DNA from: Rhodococcoides corynebacterioides
GTDB taxonomy: Bacteria > Actinomycetota > Actinomycetes > Mycobacteriales > Mycobacteriaceae
Assembly: GCF_019834675.1 (NCBI RefSeq)
Contig: NZ_JABUBU010000022.1
Coordinates: forward strand, 1-47,807
Reading direction: 5' to 3'
Length of the DNA: 47,807 nt
Numbering within the stretch: the stretch's first letter is position 1; every line of letters starts with the position of its first letter. This document shows positions 1-7,532 of the stretch, one piece after another. The notes under the pieces are model-generated. The model had not been told where the DNA came from, searched no databases, and worked only from the letters and a program-made list of their open reading frames with translations. The position numbers and the translations under genes were made by a program.

Positions 1-7
1 CACAGAG

Positions 8-124
8 TTACGGCGGCCATAGCGGAGCGGGAAACGCCCGGACCCATTCCGAACCCGGAAGCTAAGCCCTCCAGCGCCGATGGTACTGCACCCGACAGGG
101 TGTGGGAGAGTAGGACACCGCCGA
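8..124 (+). rRNA. rrf: 5S ribosomal RNA
   Basis: The segment starts with TTACGGCGGCCATAGCGG and ends with GTAGGACACCGCCG, which are the paired 5' and 3' arms of an actinobacterial 5S rRNA. The internal CCCATTCCGAACCCGGAAG and the block around TGGTACTGCACCC are conserved. The 23S and 16S genes would lie to the left of the window. The exact ends may be off by a few bases. Confidence 0.93.
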
Positions 125-135
125 ACAACCATTCC

Positions 136-178
136 ACGACACCCCCCGACCACCAGGTCGGGGGGTGTCGTGCGTTTC
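136..178 (+). terminator. rRNA operon terminator, possibly bidirectional
   Basis: A perfect 16-bp inverted repeat (136-151 with 156-171, 4-nt loop) follows the 5S gene and is followed by a short T run. The convergent glycosylase gene stops at 177, so the same hairpin could also stop transcription from the right. Confidence 0.8.
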
Positions 179-995
179 AGGCCTGTTCGTTCGAGCACCA
201 CCAGGTGGTGCGGCCGCCGACCGTTCCCCGCGCCATCGGCGCCCCGCACCGCGGACACGTGGCCTCGGCCTTGCGGAACGGAATGATCTCGCCGGTGTGC
301 ACGCCGCCTTTCGCGATCGCGGAGCGGATCGCGCGCCGCAACACCACCCGGAGTTCGTCGACGGTGTCGTCGTCGAGGGTCTTCGACCGTCGGGACGGGG
401 AGATGCTCGCGCGCCACAGCACCTCGTCGGCCAGCAGATTGCCGATGCCGGCCACCACGGACTGGTCCAACAGGCGTGCCTTGATCGGCGCGGTGCTCGC
501 CTGGATCCGCGCCCGGAACTCCTCGCGTCCGATCTCCGCGGCGTCGGGCCCGAGTGCGTGGACGTCGGGGTCGAGCCGGACGCGTCCCAACCGCCGCTTG
601 TCGAACAGTCGCAACTGTCCGCCGTCCTCGAAGGTCAGGGAGAACCGAGTCCACTCGGGCTTGTCGGTCTCGCGCTCACCGACGTGCGGATCGCCGCCGC
701 CGTAACGGGAGGTCGAGTCACCGTCGGGTGCGGTCACGATGATGCGGCCGCCCATGCCCAGGTGGATACCGAGCGCCGGCCCCGCGTTCCCGTCGGCGTC
801 GACCGTGTCGCACCACATGGCCTTGCCACGCCGGTGCGCCGCGACGAGCTGCCCACCCTTCAGCGCGCCGGCGATGTCGCCGGGCAGGTGCGGACGGCAC
901 TCGAACTCGTCGCGGTCGTCGACGTCGGTGACGACGCGGTGCAGCGCTTTCTCGACGACCTGACGAGCGTTCTCGACTTCGGGGAGTTCCGGCAT
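177..995 (-). CDS. Fpg/Nei family DNA glycosylase/AP lyase
   Basis: This is a 272-residue base-excision repair enzyme of the formamidopyrimidine/endonuclease VIII family, which removes oxidised bases and nicks the abasic site. Visible are the N-terminal PELPEVE with the catalytic Pro2 and Glu3, the Lys58 loop (RRGKAMW) and a C-terminal zinc-finger region with Arg262. The finger is incomplete: Cys247, Cys250 and Cys267 are present, but the fourth ligand position is Glu270 (WWCSNEQA) and the protein ends there, so the metal site is probably altered. It lies 30 nt downstream of the HNH-like gene on the same strand and may be cotranscribed with it. Whether it prefers 8-oxoguanine or oxidised pyrimidines cannot be told from sequence alone. 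Confidence 0.9.
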   Translation of the reverse strand: MPELPEVENARQVVEKALHRVVTDVDDRDEFECRPHLPGDIAGALKGGQLVAAHRRGKAMWCDTVDADGNAGPALGIHLGMGGRIIVTAPDGDSTSRYGGGDPHVGERETDKPEWTRFSLTFEDGGQLRLFDKRRLGRVRLDPDVHALGPDAAEIGREEFRARIQASTAPIKARLLDQSVVAGIGNLLADEVLWRASISPSRRSKTLDDDTVDELRVVLRRAIRSAIAKGGVHTGEIIPFRKAEATCPRCGAPMARGTVGGRTTWWCSNEQA

Positions 996-1025
996 GGGGC
1001 GGGAGTACCCCGGAGCGGCCTTCCC

Positions 1026-1793
1026 CTACGCGACGTCGACCGGGCCCGAGCGGAACCAGTGACCGCACGTCCGGCACGCCATGTCCGGCCCCGTCGGGTC
1101 GACGACGCATCCGCCGATGGGGACGTCGTCCGGCACCGGACCGGGGGGCATGCCGTAGAGGATCTCGACCGCATCGCGACTTCCGCACCGGGGGCACACG
1201 GGTGCGTGGTGGGCCGCGAGCGCGGCGACGGTCGGTCCGAACGGATGATGCAGCGTGTCGTGGCAGCGGTCGCAGACGAAGGACAACGCCGCACCGTCGA
1301 GATGGGGGTGTGCAATGGTCGGCCGCCGCCGACAGCACGCGCACCGGCCGGTGTTCGCGACCCCGTCGTCCTCGAGCACCGCTCGCTGGACCCGAGCCGC
1401 GTCGGCGCACGCTGACGCGTCGAGAACGGGCCACGGTACGGCCACGAACCGGAGCCGCTCGATGTCGCCGAGCCACCGGTCACCGTCACGCAGGATCACC
1501 GACCGAGTGGGGAGGGCGCGACCGGTCGCTCGCCAGAACGCCACTTCCGGGACCGGCCGCGTCAGCAGGCTCTCCCCGGCGTAGTAGGCGGGCTCGCCCG
1601 GCCGACGGACGACCGTGGCCACGCTGACCACCGCCGTGCGACGGCCGCGTGCGGCGTGCACGACGACGTCGCCGTCCTCGAGCTGTGCCGGGAAGTGCCA
1701 GCCCATCCCGTCGTACGACAGCTCGCCGGTGGCGAGGTCCAGCACCGGCTCGCCCTCGGATGCGTGGGTCAGCAGAACGCGCGGGGTGGTCAT
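1026..1793 (-). CDS. HNH-like / zinc-ribbon protein of unknown function
   Basis: A 255-residue soluble protein that I do not recognise by name. Residues 1-145 show no clear motif. Residues 151-182 have CxxC (151, 154), CDRCH (174-178) and a further His182 in an LHHP context, a pattern like an HNH endonuclease or treble-clef finger. A second zinc ribbon follows: CPRCG at 200-204 and CRTCG at 240-244. A role in nucleic-acid processing is an inference. The ATG at 1793 is preferred over upstream codons because CATGAT lies 7 nt before it, close to the -10-like hexamers seen at many starts here. It is divergent from the adenylate cyclase gene and just upstream of the glycosylase gene. Confidence 0.7.
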   Translation of the reverse strand: MTTPRVLLTHASEGEPVLDLATGELSYDGMGWHFPAQLEDGDVVVHAARGRRTAVVSVATVVRRPGEPAYYAGESLLTRPVPEVAFWRATGRALPTRSVILRDGDRWLGDIERLRFVAVPWPVLDASACADAARVQRAVLEDDGVANTGRCACCRRRPTIAHPHLDGAALSFVCDRCHDTLHHPFGPTVAALAAHHAPVCPRCGSRDAVEILYGMPPGPVPDDVPIGGCVVDPTGPDMACRTCGHWFRSGPVDVA

Positions 1794-1892
1794 GGACCGG
1801 ATCATGACTCGGGGGTCCGACAACCGGAGATCACGACCGCGTGACTCGCCTGCAACCCCGCCGGGAGGGACTCGGGTTACTCTCACCCCACC

Positions 1893-3443
1893 ATGCCGCA
1901 GAAACCCCGACGATCCATCGCCCCGCTAGGGAGCCCACTGTTGGGTCACACCGACGAATCCCCGCGTCGGCGCCGCATTCGGGTGCAGGTCCTGCTGACG
2001 GTGTTCCTGCTCGGCGCCAATGCCATCGGCGCCGTGATCGTCGCCGCGCTCATCAGCGTGGTCGTGCCGGGTCCGAACGTGGTGACGCCGCGGGAGTACT
2101 GGTGGGTAAACTTCATCCTCATCCCGGTGTATCTGCTCGTCGCGTTCCTCATCGGCGTCGGGTGGGGGACCAAACGCACCGTGCAGGGTCTGCGGTGGGC
2201 GATCGAGGACCGGCCGCCGACGCCGAAGGAGCAGCGCCGCACCCTGGCCATGCCGTGGCGGCTGACCCGTCTGCAGATCGGGTTGTGGATCGTCGGGCTG
2301 ATCCTGGTGACGACGGCCGACGGCATCATCGACCCCAACTCCATTCCGAAGGTCGCGTTCACGATCGCCTTCGGTGGCGCGACCGTGTGCGCGTTCAGCT
2401 ACCTGCTCACCGAGTTCGCGCTCCGGCCGGCGGCCGCCCGCGCGCTGGAGTACGGCGATCCGCGGCGTATCCGGATCGCCGGCGTCATGGGCCGATCGAT
2501 TCTCACGTGGATGCTGGGCACGGGCGTTCCGGTGGCCGGCCTGATGGTCATCGCGATCGCGTCGTTCATCCGGCAGGACACGTCGGCCACGCAGTTCGCC
2601 GTAGCCATCCTGGCGCTCGGCGGCATCACGTTGGTATTCGGCTTCGCACTCTCGCTGCTCGGTGGTCTGGCGACCACCGCGCCGATCGACAACGTGCGGG
2701 CCGCGATGGCCGAGGTCGAACGCGGTGATCTCGATGCGCGCGTCGAGGTCTACGACGGCACCGAGCTCGGCGAGTTGCAGAGCGGGTTCAACCGAATGGC
2801 GGAGGGCCTGTCCGAGCGGGACCGTATCCGCGACCTGTTCGGCCGCCACGTGGGCATGGAGGTCGCGGAGGCCGCGTTGGCGAAGAACCCCGAGCTGGGC
2901 GGCGAGGAGCGGGACGTCGCCGTGTTCTTCATCGACCTCGTCGGGTCGACGGAGCTCGCGGCGTCGCAGCCACCGAAGCAGGTCGTCGACCTGCTGAACC
3001 GCTTCTTCGCCGTCGTGGTGGAGGAGGTCGACCGGCACCGCGGGTTCGTCAACAAGTTCGAGGGCGACGCGGCCCTGGCAGTGTTCGGGGCTCCGGGCGC
3101 CCTGGACGATCACTGCGGCGCCGCGTTGCGGGCGGCGCGGGCCATCATGGGCCGGCTCGAGACGGAGGTCCCCGACTGCACCGCGGCCATCGGGATCGCC
3201 TCGGGGCGGGCGGTGGCCGGCAACATCGGTGCGAAGGAGCGCTTCGAGTACACGGTGATCGGCGACCCGGTGAACGAGGCGGCCCGGCTGTCGGAGCTGG
3301 CCAAGTCCGCCGACGGGCGTCTGGTCGCGTCGGCACGCACGGTGGAGCACGCGACGAGCATCGACGGGGACGACTGGAGCTTCGGCGAGTCGGTGACGCT
3401 GCGCGGGCGGGCGGAGGAGACCCGGCTCGCCACCCCTCGATAG
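1893..3443 (+). CDS. membrane-bound class III adenylate cyclase with HAMP domain
   Basis: A 516-residue cyclase that makes cAMP from ATP at the membrane. Hydrophobic segments at about 31-57, 73-92, 129-150, 155-176, 203-226 and 233-260 suggest six transmembrane helices. A HAMP-like linker follows (about 262-315) and then the catalytic domain (about 338-510). Class III residues are in place: Asp348 (FFIDLVGST), Lys388 and Asp392 (NKFEGD), Asp458 (VIGDPVN), Asn461 and Arg465. The architecture matches the mycobacterial Rv1318c-Rv1320c/Rv3645 group, and its position before nucS matches Rv1320c-Rv1321. The stop codon is the first three bases of the likely nucS -10 hexamer. A possible -10, TACTCT, lies at 1878-1883. 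The signal sensed is unknown. Confidence 0.92.
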   Translation: MPQKPRRSIAPLGSPLLGHTDESPRRRRIRVQVLLTVFLLGANAIGAVIVAALISVVVPGPNVVTPREYWWVNFILIPVYLLVAFLIGVGWGTKRTVQGLRWAIEDRPPTPKEQRRTLAMPWRLTRLQIGLWIVGLILVTTADGIIDPNSIPKVAFTIAFGGATVCAFSYLLTEFALRPAAARALEYGDPRRIRIAGVMGRSILTWMLGTGVPVAGLMVIAIASFIRQDTSATQFAVAILALGGITLVFGFALSLLGGLATTAPIDNVRAAMAEVERGDLDARVEVYDGTELGELQSGFNRMAEGLSERDRIRDLFGRHVGMEVAEAALAKNPELGGEERDVAVFFIDLVGSTELAASQPPKQVVDLLNRFFAVVVEEVDRHRGFVNKFEGDAALAVFGAPGALDDHCGAALRAARAIMGRLETEVPDCTAAIGIASGRAVAGNIGAKERFEYTVIGDPVNEAARLSELAKSADGRLVASARTVEHATSIDGDDWSFGESVTLRGRAEETRLATPR

Positions 3444-3446
3444 GGT
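3441..3446 (+). promoter_or_regulatory. -10 hexamer of nucS (leaderless)
   Basis: TAGGGT lies 6 nt before the GTG start of nucS, so the transcript would begin at or next to the start codon. The first three bases are also the cyclase stop codon. Confidence 0.55.
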
Positions 3447-3452
3447 GACCCG

Positions 3453-4157
3453 GTGCGTCTGGTCATTGCTCGGTGTCAGGTCGACTACGTCGGGCGGCTG
3501 ACCGCCCACCTGCCGTGGGCGACGCGTCTGCTGCTGGTGAAGTCGGACGGGTCGGTCAGCGTCCACGCCGACGACCGTGCCTACAAGCCCCTCAACTGGA
3601 TGAGCCCGCCCTGTTGGCTCGAGGAGCGCGCGCCGGACCCGTCCACCACCGACGAGGACCTGGTCCCGGCCGACCGCCGTCTGTGGGTGGTGACCAACAA
3701 GGCGGGCGAGGAGCTGCGCATCACGCTCGAGGAGATCGAGCTCGACACCAGTCACGACCTGGGGATCGATCCGGGTCTGGTCAAGGACGGGGTCGAGGCG
3801 CATCTGCAGGAGCTGCTGGCCGAGCACGTGCACACGTTGGGGGCCGGATGGTCGCTGGTGCGCCGGGAGTACCCGACGGCCATCGGACCGGTCGACCTGC
3901 TCTGCCGGGCCGACGACGGCGCCACCGTGGCCGTCGAGGTCAAGCGGCGCGGCGACATCGACGGTGTCGAGCAGCTGACGCGGTACCTCGAGCTGCTCAA
4001 CCGCGATCCGCTGCTGGCCCCGGTGCACGGCGTCTTCGCCGCGCAGCAGATCAAGCCGCAGGCCAAAACGTTGGCCAATGATCGCGGAATCCGCTGTCTC
4101 ACACTGGATTACGACGCCCTTCGCGGCGTGGAGACGAGCGAGTTCCGGCTGTTCTGA
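3453..4157 (+). CDS. nucS: mismatch-specific endonuclease NucS (EndoMS)
   Basis: A 234-residue endonuclease that cuts both strands at base mismatches. It is the core of the MutS/MutL-independent mismatch repair of actinobacteria and some archaea. The N-terminal half (1-110) fits the DNA-binding/dimerisation domain and the C-terminal half the RecB-like nuclease, with Asp148 (GPVDLLC) and Glu162-x-Lys164 (VEVKRR) as the metal-binding catalytic set. The protein ends in SEFRLF; the family uses its C-terminal tail to bind the sliding clamp, and this tail could be that motif. The GTG start is only 9 nt after the cyclase stop and lies at the right spacing from TAGGGT for leaderless translation. Confidence 0.95.
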   Translation: MRLVIARCQVDYVGRLTAHLPWATRLLLVKSDGSVSVHADDRAYKPLNWMSPPCWLEERAPDPSTTDEDLVPADRRLWVVTNKAGEELRITLEEIELDTSHDLGIDPGLVKDGVEAHLQELLAEHVHTLGAGWSLVRREYPTAIGPVDLLCRADDGATVAVEVKRRGDIDGVEQLTRYLELLNRDPLLAPVHGVFAAQQIKPQAKTLANDRGIRCLTLDYDALRGVETSEFRLF

Positions 4158-4168
4158 CGCGCGGTCGC

Positions 4169-4174
4169 TACGCT
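4169..4174 (+). promoter_or_regulatory. -10 hexamer of the small zinc protein gene (leaderless)
   Basis: TACGCT ends 6 nt before the ATG at 4181. No Shine-Dalgarno sequence is visible at this start. Confidence 0.5.
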
Positions 4175-4180
4175 GGCTCC

Positions 4181-4492
4181 ATGCCTCGTCGCAACCATCA
4201 CCGATCCGGCCGGCCGGCTCGCCCGTCGCCGACGTTCGGCGGTGCGACGGCGCGCACGGAATCGGGTCCGGCGACGGACGGCGACGAGGACTACGCGGTG
4301 CGCTCGATCCCCGGCGCGCGTGCGGTCAAGACCTACCGGTGCCCCGGGTGCGACCACGAGATCGTCCCGGGTGTCCCGCACCTGGTGGTGTGGCCGATCG
4401 ACCGGCCGGGGGGTGCGGACGACCGGCGCCACTGGCACACCGGATGTTGGTCCGGTCGGCGCAGTCGAGGGCTCACGCGACGCTGGTCGTGA
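4181..4492 (+). CDS. small putative zinc-binding protein
   Basis: A basic 103-residue protein with a disordered, Arg/Pro/Ser-rich N-terminus (1-45). The conserved C-terminal segment contains YRCPGCDHEI (about 52-61) and HWHTGCW (about 84-90), enough ligands (Cys, Cys, His, Cys) for one zinc site. Homologues directly after nucS are widespread in actinobacteria and are often labelled ATP/GTP-binding protein, although no nucleotide-binding motif is visible. The function is unknown; steady neighbourhood with nucS hints at a DNA-related role, which is inference. It converges on the DivIVA-type gene with a 12-nt gap. Confidence 0.82.
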   Translation: MPRRNHHRSGRPARPSPTFGGATARTESGPATDGDEDYAVRSIPGARAVKTYRCPGCDHEIVPGVPHLVVWPIDRPGGADDRRHWHTGCWSGRRSRGLTRRWS

Positions 4493-4504
4493 CCCCGCGC
4501 GTGG

Positions 4505-5494
4505 TCACCGTCGCGTGTCGGCGGTGTCGCGGGCGGAACCGGTGGTCGCGGCCTCGTCGGCGGGATCGGCCGGCGTGTCCGTCGCGACGACGTTCTCCAG
4601 GGACTCGTCGATCTCGAGGTCGTCCGGCGCGAGGGGCGCGTCGAGCAATTCGCTCTCGCGATTGACCGACGCGAGCATGGCCGGCACCGAGTCGAGCTGT
4701 CCGCGGATCCCCAGCAACTGCGCGAGCACGCGGCCACGCAGGACGCGCAGTTCCTCGGCCAGTTCCTTGGCGTGGGCGATGCGCCGCTCGGACTGTTCCG
4801 TCGCGGCCTGCAGGCGGCGCTTCGCCTCGGCCGTCGCGTCCGCGAGCCGGCGCTCGGCCTCGGCCTTGGAGTCGGCCTCGAGGTCGTCGACCGCCTTCAT
4901 CACCTTGCTGCGGCGATCGGTCATGGCGATCTCGAAGTCCTCCTGGACCGTGGTGCGCTTCTTCTCCGCTTCGGCGTCGAGGCGGTCCCGCTCGGCCTGC
5001 GCCGCTTCGACGATGCGGGCGGCCTCGGTGCGGGCCTCGGCCATGGTCTGCTCGTGCTCGGTCTCGAGCGCGGAGCGTCGATCCTTCAGTTCGGCGAGCA
5101 GTCCCTCGTACTCGCCGCGCATGCGCGTCGCGTCCTGCTCGGCGATCGAGACGATCTCGGCGGCGTCGGCCTCGGCCTTCGCGCGGACCTCGGACGCCTC
5201 GTCGGAGGCCAGCCGCAGCATCCGCGAGATGCGGTCGCTCATGCCCTCCGCGGTGGTCGGCGGCACGGACAGGCGGTCGATGTCCTTGCGGAGATCGTCG
5301 ATCTCGTCGCGGGCGTCCTCGAGCTGCACCGCCAGGTCACGGGCCTGGGCGGCCGCGGCGTCACGGTCGGTGGCGATGACGCGCAGTTCGGCGTCGAACC
5401 GGTCGAAGTAGCGCTGGACCTCGTCCTTGTCGTAACCCTTGCGGACCACGCTGAACGGTAGGGAGTTGCTGCCGAAGGCGGTGTCGGGGGCCAT
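4505..5494 (-). CDS. DivIVA-domain coiled-coil protein
   Basis: A 329-residue protein beginning with a DivIVA-type N-terminal domain (about 10-40, with FSVVRKGYDKDEVQRYF). A long Ala/Glu/Arg-rich coiled coil follows (about 40-275) and then an acidic tail. DivIVA proteins of this order (Wag31, SepIVA) mark curved or septal membrane and organise polar growth; this one is likely a cell-envelope scaffold. It is longer than SepIVA and I cannot assign a mycobacterial orthologue. An in-frame TTG at 5503 is rejected in favour of the ATG at 5494, which has TAAGTT 7 nt upstream. It lies 57 nt downstream of the epimerase gene on the same strand. Confidence 0.85.
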   Translation of the reverse strand: MAPDTAFGSNSLPFSVVRKGYDKDEVQRYFDRFDAELRVIATDRDAAAAQARDLAVQLEDARDEIDDLRKDIDRLSVPPTTAEGMSDRISRMLRLASDEASEVRAKAEADAAEIVSIAEQDATRMRGEYEGLLAELKDRRSALETEHEQTMAEARTEAARIVEAAQAERDRLDAEAEKKRTTVQEDFEIAMTDRRSKVMKAVDDLEADSKAEAERRLADATAEAKRRLQAATEQSERRIAHAKELAEELRVLRGRVLAQLLGIRGQLDSVPAMLASVNRESELLDAPLAPDDLEIDESLENVVATDTPADPADEAATTGSARDTADTRR

Positions 5495-5501
5495 GGCCGA
5501 C

Positions 5502-5507
5502 AACTTA
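5502..5507 (-). promoter_or_regulatory. -10 hexamer of the DivIVA-type gene (leaderless)
   Basis: On the minus strand TAAGTT ends 7 nt before the ATG at 5494. This supports the ATG over the upstream TTG. Confidence 0.45.
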
Positions 5508-5551
5508 CCGGCCGGGACCGCCGATCGAGCGGCAGGACGCCCGGACGCCGG

Positions 5552-6022
5552 TCAGCGTGCGGGCTCGACCAGTTCCACGAGTACGCCGCCGGCGTCCTTG
5601 GGGTGCACGAAGTTGATGCGGGAGTCCGCGGTGCCGCGTCGCGGGGTGTCGTAGAGCAGCCGGGCGCCGCGAGCGCGGAGGAAGTCCGCGACCTCCTCGA
5701 CGTCGGCCACGCGGAACGCGAGCTGCTGCAGACCGGGACCGTTGCGGTCGAGGAACTTCGCGATGGTCGACGTCTCGTCCAGCGGGGCGAGCAGCTGGAT
5801 CTGGGCGGCGCCCGCGTCGGCACCGGGGACGGCCAGCATGGCCTCGACGACGCCCTGACTGTCGTTGACCTCGCGGTGGGTGACCTCGAGGCCGAAGTGC
5901 GAGCGGTAGAAGTCGATCGCCTCGTCGAGATCGGCCACGGCCACGCCGACGTGATCGATCGCGGTCACGAGGCCGGCGGCCACGGCGTCGGACGTGGGGG
6001 TGGCGGCGGCAGCGGTGCTCAT
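5552..6022 (-). CDS. mce: methylmalonyl-CoA epimerase
   Basis: A 156-residue VOC/glyoxalase-fold enzyme that interconverts the (R) and (S) forms of methylmalonyl-CoA in propionyl-CoA metabolism. The N-terminal IDHVGVAV (His24), the PRRGTADSRINFVHPKDAGG segment and VLVELVEP (Glu150) are typical, and Gln76 is the likely second ligand. At the third ligand site most epimerases have HH (as in GVHHIAF), but this protein has QQ (Gln99-Gln100). I recall the same substitution in mycobacterial Rv1322A, so it may be a lineage variant rather than a defect. Residues 1-18 are a variable Ala-rich extension. TAACGT lies 6 nt before the ATG. Confidence 0.9.
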   Translation of the reverse strand: MSTAAAATPTSDAVAAGLVTAIDHVGVAVADLDEAIDFYRSHFGLEVTHREVNDSQGVVEAMLAVPGADAGAAQIQLLAPLDETSTIAKFLDRNGPGLQQLAFRVADVEEVADFLRARGARLLYDTPRRGTADSRINFVHPKDAGGVLVELVEPAR

Positions 6023-6028
6023 AGTTTG

Positions 6029-6034
6029 ACGTTA
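6029..6034 (-). promoter_or_regulatory. -10 hexamer of the epimerase gene (leaderless)
   Basis: TAACGT on the minus strand is separated by CAAACT (6 nt) from the ATG at 6022, with no ribosome binding site. Confidence 0.55.
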
Positions 6035-6143
6035 GACCTTTTTCCGTCCCCGGACGATGGTGTCCTGTGTCACAACGAGCCCCGCCGGGCGTCGTGGTGA
6101 ACGACACCCCGGGCGACGGCCGGGTGTCGGGCAGAATGCAGGC

Positions 6144-6560
6144 ATGTCCGATTCTCGACCCGACGCAGGGATCGCCGCAGCCCCCGGAACCACCACCGCG
6201 CCCACCGCGCGCACCCCTCGACCGGCCATCGTGCGCTGGTTCCGCATCGTGGCCGTCGCCGAGGCCGTCACCTGGGTGGCCCTGCTCGTCGGTATGGCGA
6301 TCAAGTACATCCCGGAACCGAACATCGACAGCGCGGTGCGCTACCCGGGCGCCGCGCACGGTGCGGTCTTCGTGCTGTACCTGCTCGTCACGGTGGCCAC
6401 GGCGCTGGCGTTGCGGTGGAGCAAGGGACTGACGGTGATCGCCCTGCTCGCGAGCATCCCGCCGCTCGGCACCGTGGTGTTCGAGATCTGGGCGAACCGG
6501 ACCGGTCGTCTCGACGTCCAGGACGCCCGGACCGCATCCACGCCGACTCTGCGCAAGTGA
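6144..6560 (+). CDS. DUF3817 integral membrane protein
   Basis: A 138-residue membrane protein of the DUF3817 family. Residues 1-30 are polar. Hydrophobic segments at about 38-55, 72-94 and 98-118 suggest three helices; the RWFRIVAVAEAVTW and AAHGAVFVLYLL segments are family hallmarks. The function is unknown. It stands between the epimerase and the thioredoxin-fold gene, where M. tuberculosis, from memory, has the thiolase fadA4. A second DUF3817 protein is encoded at 25072-25428. The ATG at 6144 is chosen because CAGAAT, a near-match to the -10 hexamers elsewhere, lies 6 nt upstream; the frame is open further upstream but without family similarity. Confidence 0.82.
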   Translation: MSDSRPDAGIAAAPGTTTAPTARTPRPAIVRWFRIVAVAEAVTWVALLVGMAIKYIPEPNIDSAVRYPGAAHGAVFVLYLLVTVATALALRWSKGLTVIALLASIPPLGTVVFEIWANRTGRLDVQDARTASTPTLRK

Positions 6561-6573
6561 CAAAATACGGGGC

Positions 6574-7512
6574 GTGACTCGACCCGGATCCCGCCCGCCT
6601 GCTCGTCCGTCCGCCGCCGCGGCTGCCGCCATGTCCGGAGCCGTCGATCTGTCCGCGCTCAAGGCCAAGGCCGAGGCCGCGGCCGCACCGCCCGCGCCCA
6701 CCGGCGCCGGCGGCGTCCCCGTCGTCGTGACGGTGACCGAGCCCGACTTCGAAGCCGAGGTGCTGGTCCGGTCGAACCAGGTGCCCGTCATCGTGAACCT
6801 GCTCTCGCCGCGGTCGCCCGGCTCGCTGCAGCTCACGCGGACCCTCGAGGCGCTGGCCGCCGAGGGCAACGGCACCTGGATCCTGGCCAACGTCGACGTC
6901 GACGTCAGTCCGCGGATCGCGCAGGCCTTCGGCGTGCAGGCCGTACCCACCCTCGTGGCCGTCGCCGCGGGTCAGCCGCTGGCCGACCTGCAGGGGCCGC
7001 AGCCGGAGGAGAATCTCCGCCAGTGGCTCACGGCGATCGCGCAGGCGGTGGAGGGCAAGCTCACCGGCCCGGTCGGCGAGGCCGGCCCCGCTCCGGAACC
7101 CGAGGACCCGCGGTTCGACGCGGCCGAGAACGCCCTCGCCGAGGGCGACCTCGCCCGGGCGGAAGCGGCGTTCCAGGCGATCGTGGACGCCGAACCGCAG
7201 AACAAGCAGGCACTGAACGGGGTCCGCCAGGTGCGGTTCCTGGCGCGCACGCAGGCCCTTCCCGACGACGTCCTCGAGCGGGCCGACGCCGATCCGGCCG
7301 ACGTCGATCTCGGCCTCCAGGCGGCCGACGCGTTGCTCTACCAGCAGCGCACCGAGGAATCCTTCGCGCGGCTGGTCGACCTGGTACGCCGGACCGCCGG
7401 CGACGACCGCGCTCGGGTGCGTGCCCGGCTGCTGGAGTTGTTCGAGCTCTTCGACGCGGCCGACCCCGTCGTCGTCGCGGCGCGGCGGAAGCTGGCCTCG
7501 GCCCTGTACTAG
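6574..7512 (+). CDS. thioredoxin-fold/TPR protein without CXXC (CnoX-like, Rv1324-like)
   Basis: A 312-residue cytoplasmic protein with a thioredoxin fold (about 50-165) and a TPR-like helical C-terminal part (about 185-312). Where a thioredoxin has CXXC, this protein has Ser78-Pro-Arg-Ser81, so it cannot act as a dithiol oxidoreductase. The cis-Pro loop (AVPTLVA) is kept. CnoX-type proteins with this layout act as holdases that hand clients to chaperones; that role is inferred here. The N-terminal MTRP...MSGAVDLSALK agrees with mycobacterial Rv1324 as I remember it and supports the GTG at 6574 over the ATG at 6631. CAAAAT lies 7 nt before the start. It converges on the zinc peptidase gene with a 20-nt gap. 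Confidence 0.88.
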   Translation: MTRPGSRPPARPSAAAAAAMSGAVDLSALKAKAEAAAAPPAPTGAGGVPVVVTVTEPDFEAEVLVRSNQVPVIVNLLSPRSPGSLQLTRTLEALAAEGNGTWILANVDVDVSPRIAQAFGVQAVPTLVAVAAGQPLADLQGPQPEENLRQWLTAIAQAVEGKLTGPVGEAGPAPEPEDPRFDAAENALAEGDLARAEAAFQAIVDAEPQNKQALNGVRQVRFLARTQALPDDVLERADADPADVDLGLQAADALLYQQRTEESFARLVDLVRRTAGDDRARVRARLLELFELFDAADPVVVAARRKLASALY

Positions 7513-7532
7513 CGGCAACCCGCCGTGCCGGG

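Noticed and set aside
1926..4028. A 700-codon minus-strand frame across the cyclase and nucS
   Set aside because: Shadow of two genes with clear catalytic motifs; no start signal.
5495..5503. TTG start for the DivIVA-type protein
   Set aside because: The ATG at 5494 has the -10-like hexamer at the right spacing; the TTG has nothing suitable.
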